Shown: piece by piece, positions 10,747 to 18,768 of the stretch
Layout: every line of letters begins with the position of its first letter
How positions within the stretch are numbered: position 1 is the stretch's first letter
From: Microvirga zambiensis WSM3693
GTDB taxonomy: Bacteria > Pseudomonadota > Alphaproteobacteria > Rhizobiales > Beijerinckiaceae
Reading direction: 5' to 3'
Assembly (NCBI RefSeq): GCF_016735695.1
Contig: NZ_JAERQD010000003.1
Coordinates: 186,001-250,000 of the forward strand
Length of the DNA: 64,000 bases
The notes under the pieces: generated by a model
Seen by the model: the letters and a program-made list of their open reading frames with translations, nothing else
Database searches by the model: none
Told to the model about the DNA's origin: nothing
Translations under genes and position numbers: made by a program

Positions 10747-11937
10747 TTAGCGCTTGTTGCGAACCGGGATCGGCATCTTGTCGGCCGGAATGGTGGCGAC
10801 GAGATCGAGCAGGTCGTTCGCGTCCTTGCCGTTCGCCTTGACCTTGAAGTGATACATGTCCTGCAGGGCCTGATGGTCTTCCTTGCGGAAGGTCATGGGG
10901 CCTTTCGGCGTCTCGAAGGTCATGCCTTCCATCGCGGTGATCAGCTTCTCGGTGTCGGTGCCGCCGGCCTTCTGGATCGCCGTGACGGCGGCGGAAGCGG
11001 CTGCGAAACCGCCGGCGGTGAAGAAGTCCGGCGGCGCATTGAAGCGCTTCTGGTGCTCGGCCACGAGCCAGTCGTTCATCGCGTTCTTGGGGAAGGCGTA
11101 GTAGTAATACACTGCGCCTTCCATGCCGGGATAGTTCTTGTAGATCTGCATGGCGGGCAGAATGTTGCCACCCGGCGCGAGCTCGATGCCGAAACGCTCC
11201 GGCTTCAGGTCGGCGATCTTCGGCAGCGGATGCTGGCCGGCCCAGATGATGTTGATGATCTTCTTGCCCGGCTTGTCCTTGAGCGCGTCGAAGATGCGCT
11301 GCGCGGAAGCGGTGAAGTCGGTGGCGTTCTGCGGCGCATATTCCTCGAACACCACTTTCGCGTTCGGCCGGATCTGGGAGAGCGCGCTTTTCAGCGCCGC
11401 GACGCCGTCCTTGCCGAAGGCGTAGTCCTGCGCGAGCGTCGCGATCGACACGTCGCCGCTTGCAGGAACCGCTGCTGCGGCACCGTAAGCGTCCTGCGTG
11501 GAATTGCGGGCGGTGCGGAAGATGAAGCGGTTCCATTTGTCGCCGGTGATCGCGTCGGCAACCGCTGGCTCCACGATCAGAACCTTGCCGTTCTCCTCGG
11601 CCACGGGGAGCATCGCGAGAGCCGCGGCCGACGATGTGGTGCCGATGGCGAGATCGACCTTGTCGTCGTTGTAGGCCTGCTCCAGCAAGGTCTTGGCGAG
11701 ATCGGCCTTGAGCTGATCGTCCTTCACGATCACGTTGATCTTGCGGCCGCCCACCGCCATCGTGCCCTTGGTGAGGTATTCGAGCCCCATCATGAAGCCG
11801 GCTTCGGTCTGCTTGGCGTAGGCCTCGAGCGGCCCGGTCTTGCCGGCGATCAGAGCGATCTTGATGTCTTGCGCGAAAGCTGCGGAGGCAAAGAAAATGC
11901 CTGCCGCAGCGGCAGTAATCGTGAGTTTCAGGCGCAT
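10747..11937 (-). CDS. livK: Periplasmic substrate-binding protein of Liv-type ABC importer
   Basis: 396 residues from the ATG at 11937, which has a GGGGAG ribosome site; an in-frame ATG at 11949 overlaps that site and is less likely. Signal peptide: MRLKLTITAAAAGIFFASAAFA, cut before Q. The mature part (DIKIALIAGKTGPLEAYAKQ) is a type-1 periplasmic-binding fold of the Leu/Ile/Val family. First gene of the operon livK-G-F-H-M. The ligand is not known; an aromatic carboxylate is plausible because of the degradation operon nearby. Confidence 0.9.
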   Translation of the reverse strand: MRLKLTITAAAAGIFFASAAFAQDIKIALIAGKTGPLEAYAKQTEAGFMMGLEYLTKGTMAVGGRKINVIVKDDQLKADLAKTLLEQAYNDDKVDLAIGTTSSAAALAMLPVAEENGKVLIVEPAVADAITGDKWNRFIFRTARNSTQDAYGAAAAVPASGDVSIATLAQDYAFGKDGVAALKSALSQIRPNAKVVFEEYAPQNATDFTASAQRIFDALKDKPGKKIINIIWAGQHPLPKIADLKPERFGIELAPGGNILPAMQIYKNYPGMEGAVYYYYAFPKNAMNDWLVAEHQKRFNAPPDFFTAGGFAAASAAVTAIQKAGGTDTEKLITAMEGMTFETPKGPMTFRKEDHQALQDMYHFKVKANGKDANDLLDLVATIPADKMPIPVRNKR

Positions 11938-11943
11938 CGGACT

Positions 11944-11960
11944 CCCCATGTTTTATGGGG
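11944..11960 (-). promoter_or_regulatory. Hairpin overlapping the livK ribosome-binding site
   Basis: CCCCAT and ATGGGG form a perfect 6-bp stem with a 5-base loop. On the minus strand the 3' arm contains most of the GGGGAG ribosome site of livK. It could reduce translation initiation or be chance; no alternative pairing was found. Confidence 0.35.
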
Positions 11961-12045
11961 TCATTGACCGCGTTGCCTTCCGCCCTGTCAAGTTCGACTC
12001 TCGGACCATCCGCAAGGAAAATGGCACCTTGTTCCTGCTCATAAA

Positions 12046-12981
12046 TTAGGCTTCCGGGAGGACCGGCGTCTCGATGTCCTTCGCCTCGCGACCGCGTCGG
12101 GCGGCCTCGCGTTCCAGGAGGATGAGCGCCAATCCCGCGCCGCAGATGACGGCCGCGCCAACGAGCGTCCAGAAGCCGACGACGTCGCCGAACGCGAGGT
12201 AGCCCAGCACGATCGCCCAGACGATCAACGTGTATTGATAAGGCGCGACCACGGAGGCCGGCGCGATCTTCAGCGAGCGGTTGACGCAGACATGGGCGGC
12301 CATGGACACGATGCCGAGCAGGAGGAGGCCTGCGAGATCGAGCAGGCTCGGCGTCACCCAGGCCAGAGGCGCAGCGATAAGGCCGAAGATCAGCGTGCCG
12401 AAGATCTGCCCGAGCACGAGCGTTTCGTCGGCGGTTTCCCGCAGCTTGCGGGTGGTGATCATCAGGAGAGAATAGAACAGGCTTCCCGCGAGGGCGATGA
12501 GAGCGGGCAGGGAGAGTGTGGCGGGCGAGGGACGAAGCGCGATCAGAACCCCGACGAAGCCGAGCCCGATGGCGATGATGCGCGGCTTGTCGATCCGCTC
12601 CCCGAGCCACAAGGCCGCGAAGGTCGCCACATAGATCGGCCCGGCCAAGTAATAGGTCATCACGTCCGCGAGCGGCAGATAAGTGACCGCCCAATAGAAG
12701 CAGGCGACCTCGAGGGTCGACAGCGTGACCCGAACCGCATGCAGGCCCGGCTGAGGCGGGATCGCGAAGGGCACCTTTCGCTGGCGCATGATCGGCAGGA
12801 GAACCGCAAGGGCCGCGATGCTGCGCAGGAGCAGCACCTGCCCGACGGAATAGGTGGCGACGAGCCATTTCCCCATGACGTCGTTCAAGGCGAACATGAA
12901 CACGCCGAGCAGCATCAGGCCGATGCCGACGAGGATGCCCGAGCGGACTTTTGGGGCGGAGGAGGAAACGGGGCGACTCAT
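12046..12981 (-). CDS. EamA/DMT-family transporter
   Basis: 311 residues with ten hydrophobic segments arranged as two EamA halves (GLMLLGVFMFALNDVMGKWL ... then ALIALAGSLFYSLLMITTRKL). The family exports metabolites or amino acids. The ATG at 12981 is used; the frame continues four codons to a TTG at 12993. It stands alone, 108 bases upstream of livK on the same strand, so it may share the region but has its own start context. A second EamA gene lies at 33350. Confidence 0.88.
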   Translation of the reverse strand: MSRPVSSSAPKVRSGILVGIGLMLLGVFMFALNDVMGKWLVATYSVGQVLLLRSIAALAVLLPIMRQRKVPFAIPPQPGLHAVRVTLSTLEVACFYWAVTYLPLADVMTYYLAGPIYVATFAALWLGERIDKPRIIAIGLGFVGVLIALRPSPATLSLPALIALAGSLFYSLLMITTRKLRETADETLVLGQIFGTLIFGLIAAPLAWVTPSLLDLAGLLLLGIVSMAAHVCVNRSLKIAPASVVAPYQYTLIVWAIVLGYLAFGDVVGFWTLVGAAVICGAGLALILLEREAARRGREAKDIETPVLPEA

Positions 12982-13064
12982 AGGCCGGATCAATGAGGGA
13001 AAAACCTCTTGATTCCAAGACTTTTGAGGTCTGACTTAGGTCGAAGGTGGCCGGAGATACCCCT

Positions 13065-13133
13065 ATGAAAGATCCGACACCGAAGGATCCCGACTACGAG
13101 GCGCGGGTGCGAGGAAGCTTCGTCCGCCAGGGG
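13065..13133 (+). pseudogene. 5' remnant of a PaaI/hotdog-fold thioesterase gene
   Basis: From the ATG at 13065, after GGAGATACCCCT, the frame reads MKDPTPKDPDYEARVRGSF then VRQG, which is the N-terminal pattern of PaaI-type acyl-CoA thioesterases (DPDFEARVRxSFxRQ). Similarity stops after about 23 codons. The frame then runs through repeats until a stop at 13388, giving residues unlike any thioesterase. The catalytic hotdog core is missing. The family call rests on memory of the N-terminal pattern. The remaining part of 12982-13402 holds only repeats. Confidence 0.5.
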
Positions 13134-13150
13134 CGGCATCCCACCCTCCG

Positions 13151-13243
13151 TCGTCATCCCCGGCCTTGTGCCGGGGACCCACGTCTTTGCAACGTGGTGG
13201 TTCGCAAGGCGTGGGTGGCCGCAACAAGTGCGGCCATGACGTG
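13151..13243. repeat. Interspersed palindromic repeat, family A
   Basis: Arms CGTCATCCCCGGCCTTGTGC and GGCCGCAACAAGTGCGGCCA flank GGGACCCACGTC and GCGTGGGTGG, and the outer ends are CGTCAT and ATGACG. It is a long imperfect palindrome with inner hairpins in each arm and no coding capacity. It lies directly downstream of the broken thioesterase gene. Confidence 0.75.
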
Positions 13244-13251
13244 TGGACCTC

Positions 13252-13390
13252 TGTCATTCCGGGGCCGCGCAGCGGAGCCCGGAATCCATAAACACGCCGT
13301 TTCAAGAATGGGCGATCGGCGTTGCGCTTCTTTCTGCAACGCTAGCGGTTATGGATTCCGGGTTCTCGCTTCGCTCGCCCCGGAATGACA
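13252..13390. repeat. Interspersed palindromic repeat, family B
   Basis: Starts TGTCATTCCGGGGCCGCGCA and ends in GCCCCGGAATGACA, with GGAATCCATAA and TTATGGATTCC as inner arms. The same family is at 44003-44105. It ends 12 bases before the stop of the SMP-30 gene on the opposite strand, so it could also act as a 3' hairpin. Confidence 0.75.
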
Positions 13391-13402
13391 CCGAGGTTCC
13401 CG

Positions 13403-14317
13403 CTAAAACGTCTTCGCCCCGTTGACCGGCAGCATGATGGAATAGAGCGAAGTCGTCGCGCAGATGTAGAGGCGGTTGCGTTTCGGGCCGCCGAAGACCA
13501 CGTTCGCCACCACTTCCGGCACCAGGATCTTGCCGATCAGGGTGCCGTCGCTCTCGTAGCAATGCACGCCGTCGCCGGCGCTGGTCCAGATCCGCCCGGC
13601 CTCGTCCAGCCGGAAGCCGTCGAAAAGGCCCTCCGTGCAGGTCGCGAAGACATCTCCACCCGAGAGACTGCCCTTCTCGTCGACATCGAAGACCCGGATA
13701 TGGCGTGGGCCATCCTCGACATGGGTTGCGCCGGTATCGGCGACATAAAGACGCCGTTCGTCGAGGGAGAAGGCGATCCCGTTCGGACGTTCGAAGTCGT
13801 CGGCGACGACGCTGACCTCGCCCGTCTGCGGGTCGATGCGATAGACATGGCAGGCGCCGACTTCGCTGTCCGCCCTGTGCCCCTCGTAATCGGAATCGAT
13901 TCCGTAGGCTGGATCTGTGAACCAGATCGACCCGTCCGACTTCACCACAGCATCGTTGGGGCTGTTGAGGCGCTTGCCCTGATAATGTGTCGCCAGCACC
14001 GTGATGGAGCCGTCATGCTCGGTCCGGCTGACGCGACGGTTGCCGTGCTCGCAGGTGACGAGGCGGCCCTGGCGGTCGACGGTGTTGCCGTTGGAATGGC
14101 CGGCAGGATAGCGAAAGACGCTGACGGCATTCGACGTTTCGTCGAAACGCATCATGCGGTCGTTGGGAATGTCGCTCCAGATCAGATAGCGCCCGGCAGG
14201 AAAATAGGCGGGACCTTCGGCCCAGCGGCAGCCTTCCGCCAGCTTCTCAAGTCGCGCCGAACCGTTGAACAGGCGCTTGAAGCGATCGTCGAGGACAACG
14301 GCGACATCCCTGAACAT
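13403..14317 (-). CDS. SMP-30/gluconolactonase/LRE-family protein
   Basis: 304 residues, six-bladed beta-propeller hydrolase family. Visible metal/active-site landmarks are EGPAYFPAGRYLIWSDIPNDR near the start, NSPNDAVV (the conserved Asn-Asp metal ligands) and PNGIAFSLDERRLYVAD. Family members open sugar lactones. The start is the ATG at 14317; the frame remains open upstream only by chance through the usp gene. The substrate is unknown. Confidence 0.88.
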   Translation of the reverse strand: MFRDVAVVLDDRFKRLFNGSARLEKLAEGCRWAEGPAYFPAGRYLIWSDIPNDRMMRFDETSNAVSVFRYPAGHSNGNTVDRQGRLVTCEHGNRRVSRTEHDGSITVLATHYQGKRLNSPNDAVVKSDGSIWFTDPAYGIDSDYEGHRADSEVGACHVYRIDPQTGEVSVVADDFERPNGIAFSLDERRLYVADTGATHVEDGPRHIRVFDVDEKGSLSGGDVFATCTEGLFDGFRLDEAGRIWTSAGDGVHCYESDGTLIGKILVPEVVANVVFGGPKRNRLYICATTSLYSIMLPVNGAKTF

Positions 14318-14334
14318 GGAAGCAAAACGCCCTC

Positions 14335-15171
14335 TCAATGAGCCATCAGAACCGGCATGGCTGTGTTGCTTAAGATATGGCTCGTGGCACCGCCGAAGAA
14401 CATCTGCCTCAGGCGGCTTTGGGTATAGGCACCTTTGACGAGAAGATCGCAGCCGAGGGCCGTTGCCTCGGTCAGGATGGTCTCGCCGGCCCGGTTCGAC
14501 GGATCCGGCGCGGTCATGGCTTCCGCAGGCAGATCGTGCATCCGCAGGTGTCGAGCGAGCTCGGAGCCGGATGGGCCGGGCACGCCCCAATCGTCGAGTT
14601 CGAGCACCACGATGCGCCGCGCCTTCTTGAGCAGCGGCATCGATCCCAGAACGGCGCGGGCCGTCTCGGTGCTTCGGTTCCAGGCGATCACGACCGTCTC
14701 GCCGAAGGTGCGGGTGGGACTCGGCGGAGCGATCAGGACCGGACGTCCGGTTTCGAACAGGGCGGCCTCTACGGTGGACAGGCGCGTCTGGCCGTTGGAT
14801 CCATCGGGACGCCCCACCACGACGGTGTCGAAAACCCGTCCGTAGGCGCCGAGAAACGCATCCTCCATCAGCCCGTCCTGGCGCCAGCCGAAGCTCGGAC
14901 CCGCGATGCCTCCGGCGGAGCGCGCGATCTGCTTCGTCGTCATGAAGGCTTCGAAACGTTCCCTGCAGGCCCGGGCCATTTCCAGCCGGTTCTCCGGGGT
15001 GATCGGGGAGGGCACGCCGATGGCGATGTCCACTGGGAGAACGACCGGGTAATCGGGCGTGATCGCGATGCCTTCGACATAGCCGTCGAACATCCGGGCC
15101 AGCTGCAGGGCCGCCTCCAGCTGGGGCTCGACGATGCCGTGGTCTTCGATCGGAACGAGAATGTTTTTCAT
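14335..15171 (-). CDS. Universal stress protein with two Usp domains
   Basis: 278 residues from the ATG at 15171 (MKNILVPIEDHG, the usual Usp beginning). An upstream frame extension to 15243 is unlikely. N-terminal half is a diverged Usp fold; the C-terminal half ends with LVKGAYTQSRLRQMFFGGATS, where the G-2x-G-9x-G(S/T) nucleotide-binding pattern is partly kept, and SNTAMPVLMAH. Likely a stress-linked ATP-binding protein. Seventeen bases separate it from the SMP-30 gene on the same strand. Confidence 0.9.
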   Translation of the reverse strand: MKNILVPIEDHGIVEPQLEAALQLARMFDGYVEGIAITPDYPVVLPVDIAIGVPSPITPENRLEMARACRERFEAFMTTKQIARSAGGIAGPSFGWRQDGLMEDAFLGAYGRVFDTVVVGRPDGSNGQTRLSTVEAALFETGRPVLIAPPSPTRTFGETVVIAWNRSTETARAVLGSMPLLKKARRIVVLELDDWGVPGPSGSELARHLRMHDLPAEAMTAPDPSNRAGETILTEATALGCDLLVKGAYTQSRLRQMFFGGATSHILSNTAMPVLMAH

Positions 15172-15381
15172 GAGGATTATTGTCGCGCTTAAACCGGCCT
15201 TCGGCAAGGCCATCCGAAAGTCCAATTCTCCCTGTGAAATCATCGGCGTCCGAATGCAACTCCCGGTAAGGCGATCCCCTCATCGGAGGCCGGATCCCGA
15301 GCCCTTGCCGCGCCGCGTTCCCCTCACCTTCAATCTCCTGTAGAATGAAAGCGTTCCGAGGATCCGCCGGAGGGTTGCGCC

Positions 15382-17142
15382 GTGACCTCTCCACCAGTCG
15401 AGCGCAGGCTGGCTGCCGTTCTCGCGGCCGACGTGGTCGGCTATTCGCGGTTGATGGAGAGGGACGAGCACGGCACCTTCCAACGTCTGAAGCAGCATCG
15501 GCAGGAGATGATCGAGCCGCTCATCGCCGATCATCACGGCCGGATCGTCAAGCTCATGGGCGACGGGGCTCTGTGCGAGTTTCAAAGCGTCGTCCAGGCG
15601 GTCGATTGTGCGATCCTCATTCAGGAGGCGATGGCGGAGCGCGAGACCAATCTTCCCGAGGAAGACCGCATCCGTTTTCGGATCGGGATCAATCTCGGCG
15701 ACGTCATCCACGAGCAGGACGGGGATCTGTACGGCGACGGGGTCAATGTCGCGGCCCGGCTCGAGGCCGAGGCTGAACCCGGCGGCATATGCATCTCCGG
15801 TACAGTCTACGATCACCTCCAGGGCAAGCTCGATTGCGTCTTCGAAGGGCTCGGCGAATACAGGCTCAAGAACATCGAACGGCCTGTCCGCGTCTATCAG
15901 GCCGTGCTCGGTCGTGCTTCCGATTTGCCGCGTCGGTCGGCGCCTGTTCTTCCGGATCGACCCTCGATCGCCGTGCTGCCCTTCAACAACATGAGCGCCG
16001 ACCCCGCACAGGATTTTTTCAGCGACGGCATCACCGAGGACATCACGACGGCGCTGTCTCGCCTCAAAGGCTTCTTCGTGATCGCGCGCAACACGATGTT
16101 CACCTACAAGGGGAAGTCGGTGGATGTGCGCGCACTCGGCCGTGAGCTTGGTGTCCGCTATGTCCTCGAAGGCAGCGTCCGCAGCGCGACGGACCGGGTC
16201 AGGGTGACGGCACAGCTCGTCGAAGCGGCGACAGGCAGCCATCTGTGGGCCGATCACTACGACGGAAAGCTCGACGACATCTTTGCCATCCAGGACGAGA
16301 TTACCGCCAGCGTCGTCGGCCGCATCGGTCCTGAACTCCTGGCCGCCGAGCGTGCGAGGGCAGCTCGCAAGCCATCGCACCGTCTGGATGCCTGGGAATG
16401 CGTCGTGCGGGCGCTGTTTTTATTTTCCCAACTTTCGGATGAGTGCAGCCGCGACGCACTCGTCCTCCTGGATCGGGCCATCGACCTCGATCCCGACTAC
16501 GCACAGGCCCGTGCCATGCGGGCATGGATTACCATGTGGCGGGGGCATCAGGGCTTTGTCGACATGGGGAAGGCAATCGCGTTGGCGGATGTGGAGATCG
16601 GACGCGCTCTCGCCGTGAACGAGGATGAGCCCTGGATCCACCTTGCCCAAGCGATGGTAGGCTTCGCGGCACGCGACAACGCCCTGTGCGTGGCAACGAT
16701 CACCCGGGCAATCGAGATCAATCCCAACTTCGCCTTCGCTCATGGTCAGCTGGGCCTCGCGCATGCCATGGGTGGACGGTCCGTCGAGGCTGTCGCCTGC
16801 ATCGATCATGCCCTGCGACTGAGCCCGCGCGAGGCGTTTCACGGCGACTACTGCTTCTTCTATGCCGTCGCCTATTTCCAGGGCGCCCGCTACGACCTCG
16901 GACTGCGATACGCGCAGGAAGCCCATCGCCTGCGGCCAGGGCACGTCTACCCTTTGCTCATCGGCATTTCCTGTGCAGGTCACCTCGGCGATGCTGATGC
17001 GGCGGCAGGCATGCTCAAGGACCTGAAGGTCATCGCACCCTACATCACGCGGGCATCGCTCGAGAAGATGTCGGCCTTTGCAACGGCCGAGGATCGTGCC
17101 CGTCATGTCGATGGGCTGGTTCGCGGAGGCTTGAACCATTAG
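15382..17142 (+). CDS. Class III adenylate/guanylate cyclase with TolB-like domain and TPR repeats
   Basis: 586 residues, GTG start after GGAGG. Residues about 8-165 form a class III nucleotidyl cyclase domain: metal-binding D17 and D61 (MGDGALCEF), K57 and D119 in the purine-recognition positions, N122 and R126 for transition state (YGDGVNVAARLEA). These fit an active adenylate cyclase. Residues about 192-320 (SIAVLPFNNMSADPAQDFFSDG) are the TolB/FlgO-like domain that often follows such cyclases. Residues about 340-560 are TPR-like helices. No membrane segment, so the signal is probably cytoplasmic. Confidence 0.9.
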   Translation: MTSPPVERRLAAVLAADVVGYSRLMERDEHGTFQRLKQHRQEMIEPLIADHHGRIVKLMGDGALCEFQSVVQAVDCAILIQEAMAERETNLPEEDRIRFRIGINLGDVIHEQDGDLYGDGVNVAARLEAEAEPGGICISGTVYDHLQGKLDCVFEGLGEYRLKNIERPVRVYQAVLGRASDLPRRSAPVLPDRPSIAVLPFNNMSADPAQDFFSDGITEDITTALSRLKGFFVIARNTMFTYKGKSVDVRALGRELGVRYVLEGSVRSATDRVRVTAQLVEAATGSHLWADHYDGKLDDIFAIQDEITASVVGRIGPELLAAERARAARKPSHRLDAWECVVRALFLFSQLSDECSRDALVLLDRAIDLDPDYAQARAMRAWITMWRGHQGFVDMGKAIALADVEIGRALAVNEDEPWIHLAQAMVGFAARDNALCVATITRAIEINPNFAFAHGQLGLAHAMGGRSVEAVACIDHALRLSPREAFHGDYCFFYAVAYFQGARYDLGLRYAQEAHRLRPGHVYPLLIGISCAGHLGDADAAAGMLKDLKVIAPYITRASLEKMSAFATAEDRARHVDGLVRGGLNH

Positions 17143-17165
17143 CTCCAAACGATGCCAGCCAAAGC

Positions 17166-17990
17166 TCACTTGATTTCGAAATCTTCCTGCTTCCACGAGA
17201 CCTTCGGATATTGCGGGTTCATCTCGTCGAGCGTCGCCCTGACGATGGTTGCGATGGCCGCGTTGCGAACCCATTTGCGGTCGGCCGGGATGACATACCA
17301 GGGCGCCCAATCGGTCGAGCAGCGATGGAGCATGGTCTCATAGGCATCCTGGTAATCGTCCCAGAGCTTCCGGTCTTCCAGATCGCCGGGGTTGAACTTC
17401 CAGTGCTTCTCCGGATCGTCGAGACGTTCCTGCAGCCTTTCCTTCTGCTCGTCCTTGGAAATGTGCAGCATGAATTTCAAAATCGTCGTGCCGTTCTCGA
17501 CGAGCATCTTCTCGAAATCGTTGATCTGGCCGTAGCGCTGCTCGATGACCTTGTCCGGCGCGAGTTTCTTGACCTTGCCGATCAGCACGTCCTCATAATG
17601 CGAGCGGTTGAAGATGCCGATGGTGCCGCGCCGCGGGCAGGCGGCATGGACGCGCCAGAGATAATCGTGCTCGAGCTCAAGGACCGAAGGCGCGCCGAAG
17701 GCCTGGACGGAAACGCCCAAGGGACCGGTTTCGTTGAAGACACCCCGGATGGTGCCGTCCTTGCCTGCCGTGTCCGTGCCCTGCAGGACGACCAGGAGTG
17801 CGCGCGAGCCTTCCGCATAGAGACGGTCCTGGAGGACGTCGATTTCCCTTGCGAGAGCTGCCGTCTCCACCTTCGTTTCCTCTTCATCCTTGAAGGAGGA
17901 TTTGTCCCGCGGATCGCGGTCCTTCAGCTTGACCTTCGCTCCGGGCTTCACCCGAAGCTTTTCAATCAAGTCCTTTGCCCGATCCGCCAT
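17166..17990 (-). CDS. ppk2: PPK2-family polyphosphate:nucleotide phosphotransferase
   Basis: 274 residues. Walker A GTDTAGKDGTI (71-81) and Walker B FNRSHYEDVL (127-136) are those of PPK2 enzymes, which phosphorylate nucleotides with polyphosphate. The length and N-terminal helices match the single-domain PPK2-related subgroup that usually uses AMP/ADP; subgroup cannot be fixed by eye. It is convergent with the cyclase gene, 23 bases apart. Confidence 0.92.
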   Translation of the reverse strand: MADRAKDLIEKLRVKPGAKVKLKDRDPRDKSSFKDEEETKVETAALAREIDVLQDRLYAEGSRALLVVLQGTDTAGKDGTIRGVFNETGPLGVSVQAFGAPSVLELEHDYLWRVHAACPRRGTIGIFNRSHYEDVLIGKVKKLAPDKVIEQRYGQINDFEKMLVENGTTILKFMLHISKDEQKERLQERLDDPEKHWKFNPGDLEDRKLWDDYQDAYETMLHRCSTDWAPWYVIPADRKWVRNAAIATIVRATLDEMNPQYPKVSWKQEDFEIK

Positions 17991-18129
17991 ATCCGCTCTC
18001 CCGTTGCTACCAGGACGATAGGGCGAGCGGCCCCGAAAGGAAGCCTTGGATGGCGGCCGGAAGCATCTTTACGGCGTTGGGAACGAGCCGTACGAAGAGA
18101 CGATCTGGGATGCTCGAAAGGCGCTCGCG

Positions 18130-18765
18130 ATGCTCGCTCTCTACTACTACCCCGGCAATGCCAGCCTGCTGCCGCACATGATGCTGCGGGAAATCGGTGC
18201 GGAATTCGAGCTGCGCCTCGTCGACCGGGGGCAGAATGCCCAGAAGAGCGCCGAATATCTCAAGCTCAATCCGAGCGGGCGCATCCCGGTTCTGATCGAC
18301 GGCGACCTCGTCCAGTTCGAAACCGCCGCGGTCGCCCTGTATCTTGCCGACAAATTCCCGGAGGCGGGGCTTGCTCCTGCTGCCGGGACGCCGGAGCGTG
18401 CCGCCTTCTACCGTTGGCTGATCCATCTGACGAACACGCCGCAGGTCGAATTCCGCGCCTGGTTCTACCCGAACGAGCATGTGACCGACGAGGCAGCGGC
18501 ACCGAGTGTCAAGGAGGCCGCAGGGCAGCGCCTCAATCGGATGTTCGACGTGATTTCCGAGCAGCTCGGCGACAAGACATGGCTCCTCGGCGACCGTTTC
18601 TCGGCAGTCGATCTCTTCCTGTTCATGCTGATCCGCTGGGGCAGGGGCATGCCGCGGCCGCCGCGCAGCATTCCGAACCTGAACGCCCTTGCCGAGCGGG
18701 TGCTGGCGCGGCCGGCTGTTCAGAAAGCGCTCGAGGTGGAAGGGATCACGGCACCGGTTTTCTGA
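18130..18765 (+). CDS. Glutathione S-transferase family protein
   Basis: 211 residues from the ATG at 18130 (MLALYYYPGNASLLPHMMLREIG), with AAAGG upstream. The frame extends 28 codons further to 18046 but these look unlike GST. N-terminal thioredoxin-like domain has LNPSGRIPVLIDGD and QFETAAVALYLAD (cis-Pro and Glu-Thr glutathione contacts); the C-terminal helical domain ends DKTWLLGDRFSAVDLFLF. Likely a beta-like bacterial GST, function in detoxification unknown. Confidence 0.9.
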   Translation: MLALYYYPGNASLLPHMMLREIGAEFELRLVDRGQNAQKSAEYLKLNPSGRIPVLIDGDLVQFETAAVALYLADKFPEAGLAPAAGTPERAAFYRWLIHLTNTPQVEFRAWFYPNEHVTDEAAAPSVKEAAGQRLNRMFDVISEQLGDKTWLLGDRFSAVDLFLFMLIRWGRGMPRPPRSIPNLNALAERVLARPAVQKALEVEGITAPVF

Positions 18766-18768
18766 CGG

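Noticed and set aside
10585..11967. A 460-codon plus-strand frame opposite livG and livK
   Set aside because: No ribosome site or domain; the minus-strand frame has a signal peptide and binding-protein motifs.
13403..15394. A single 663-codon minus-strand frame spanning the SMP-30 and Usp genes
   Set aside because: The N-terminal 360 codons are the usp gene read in a wrong frame; the real SMP-30 start is the ATG at 14317.
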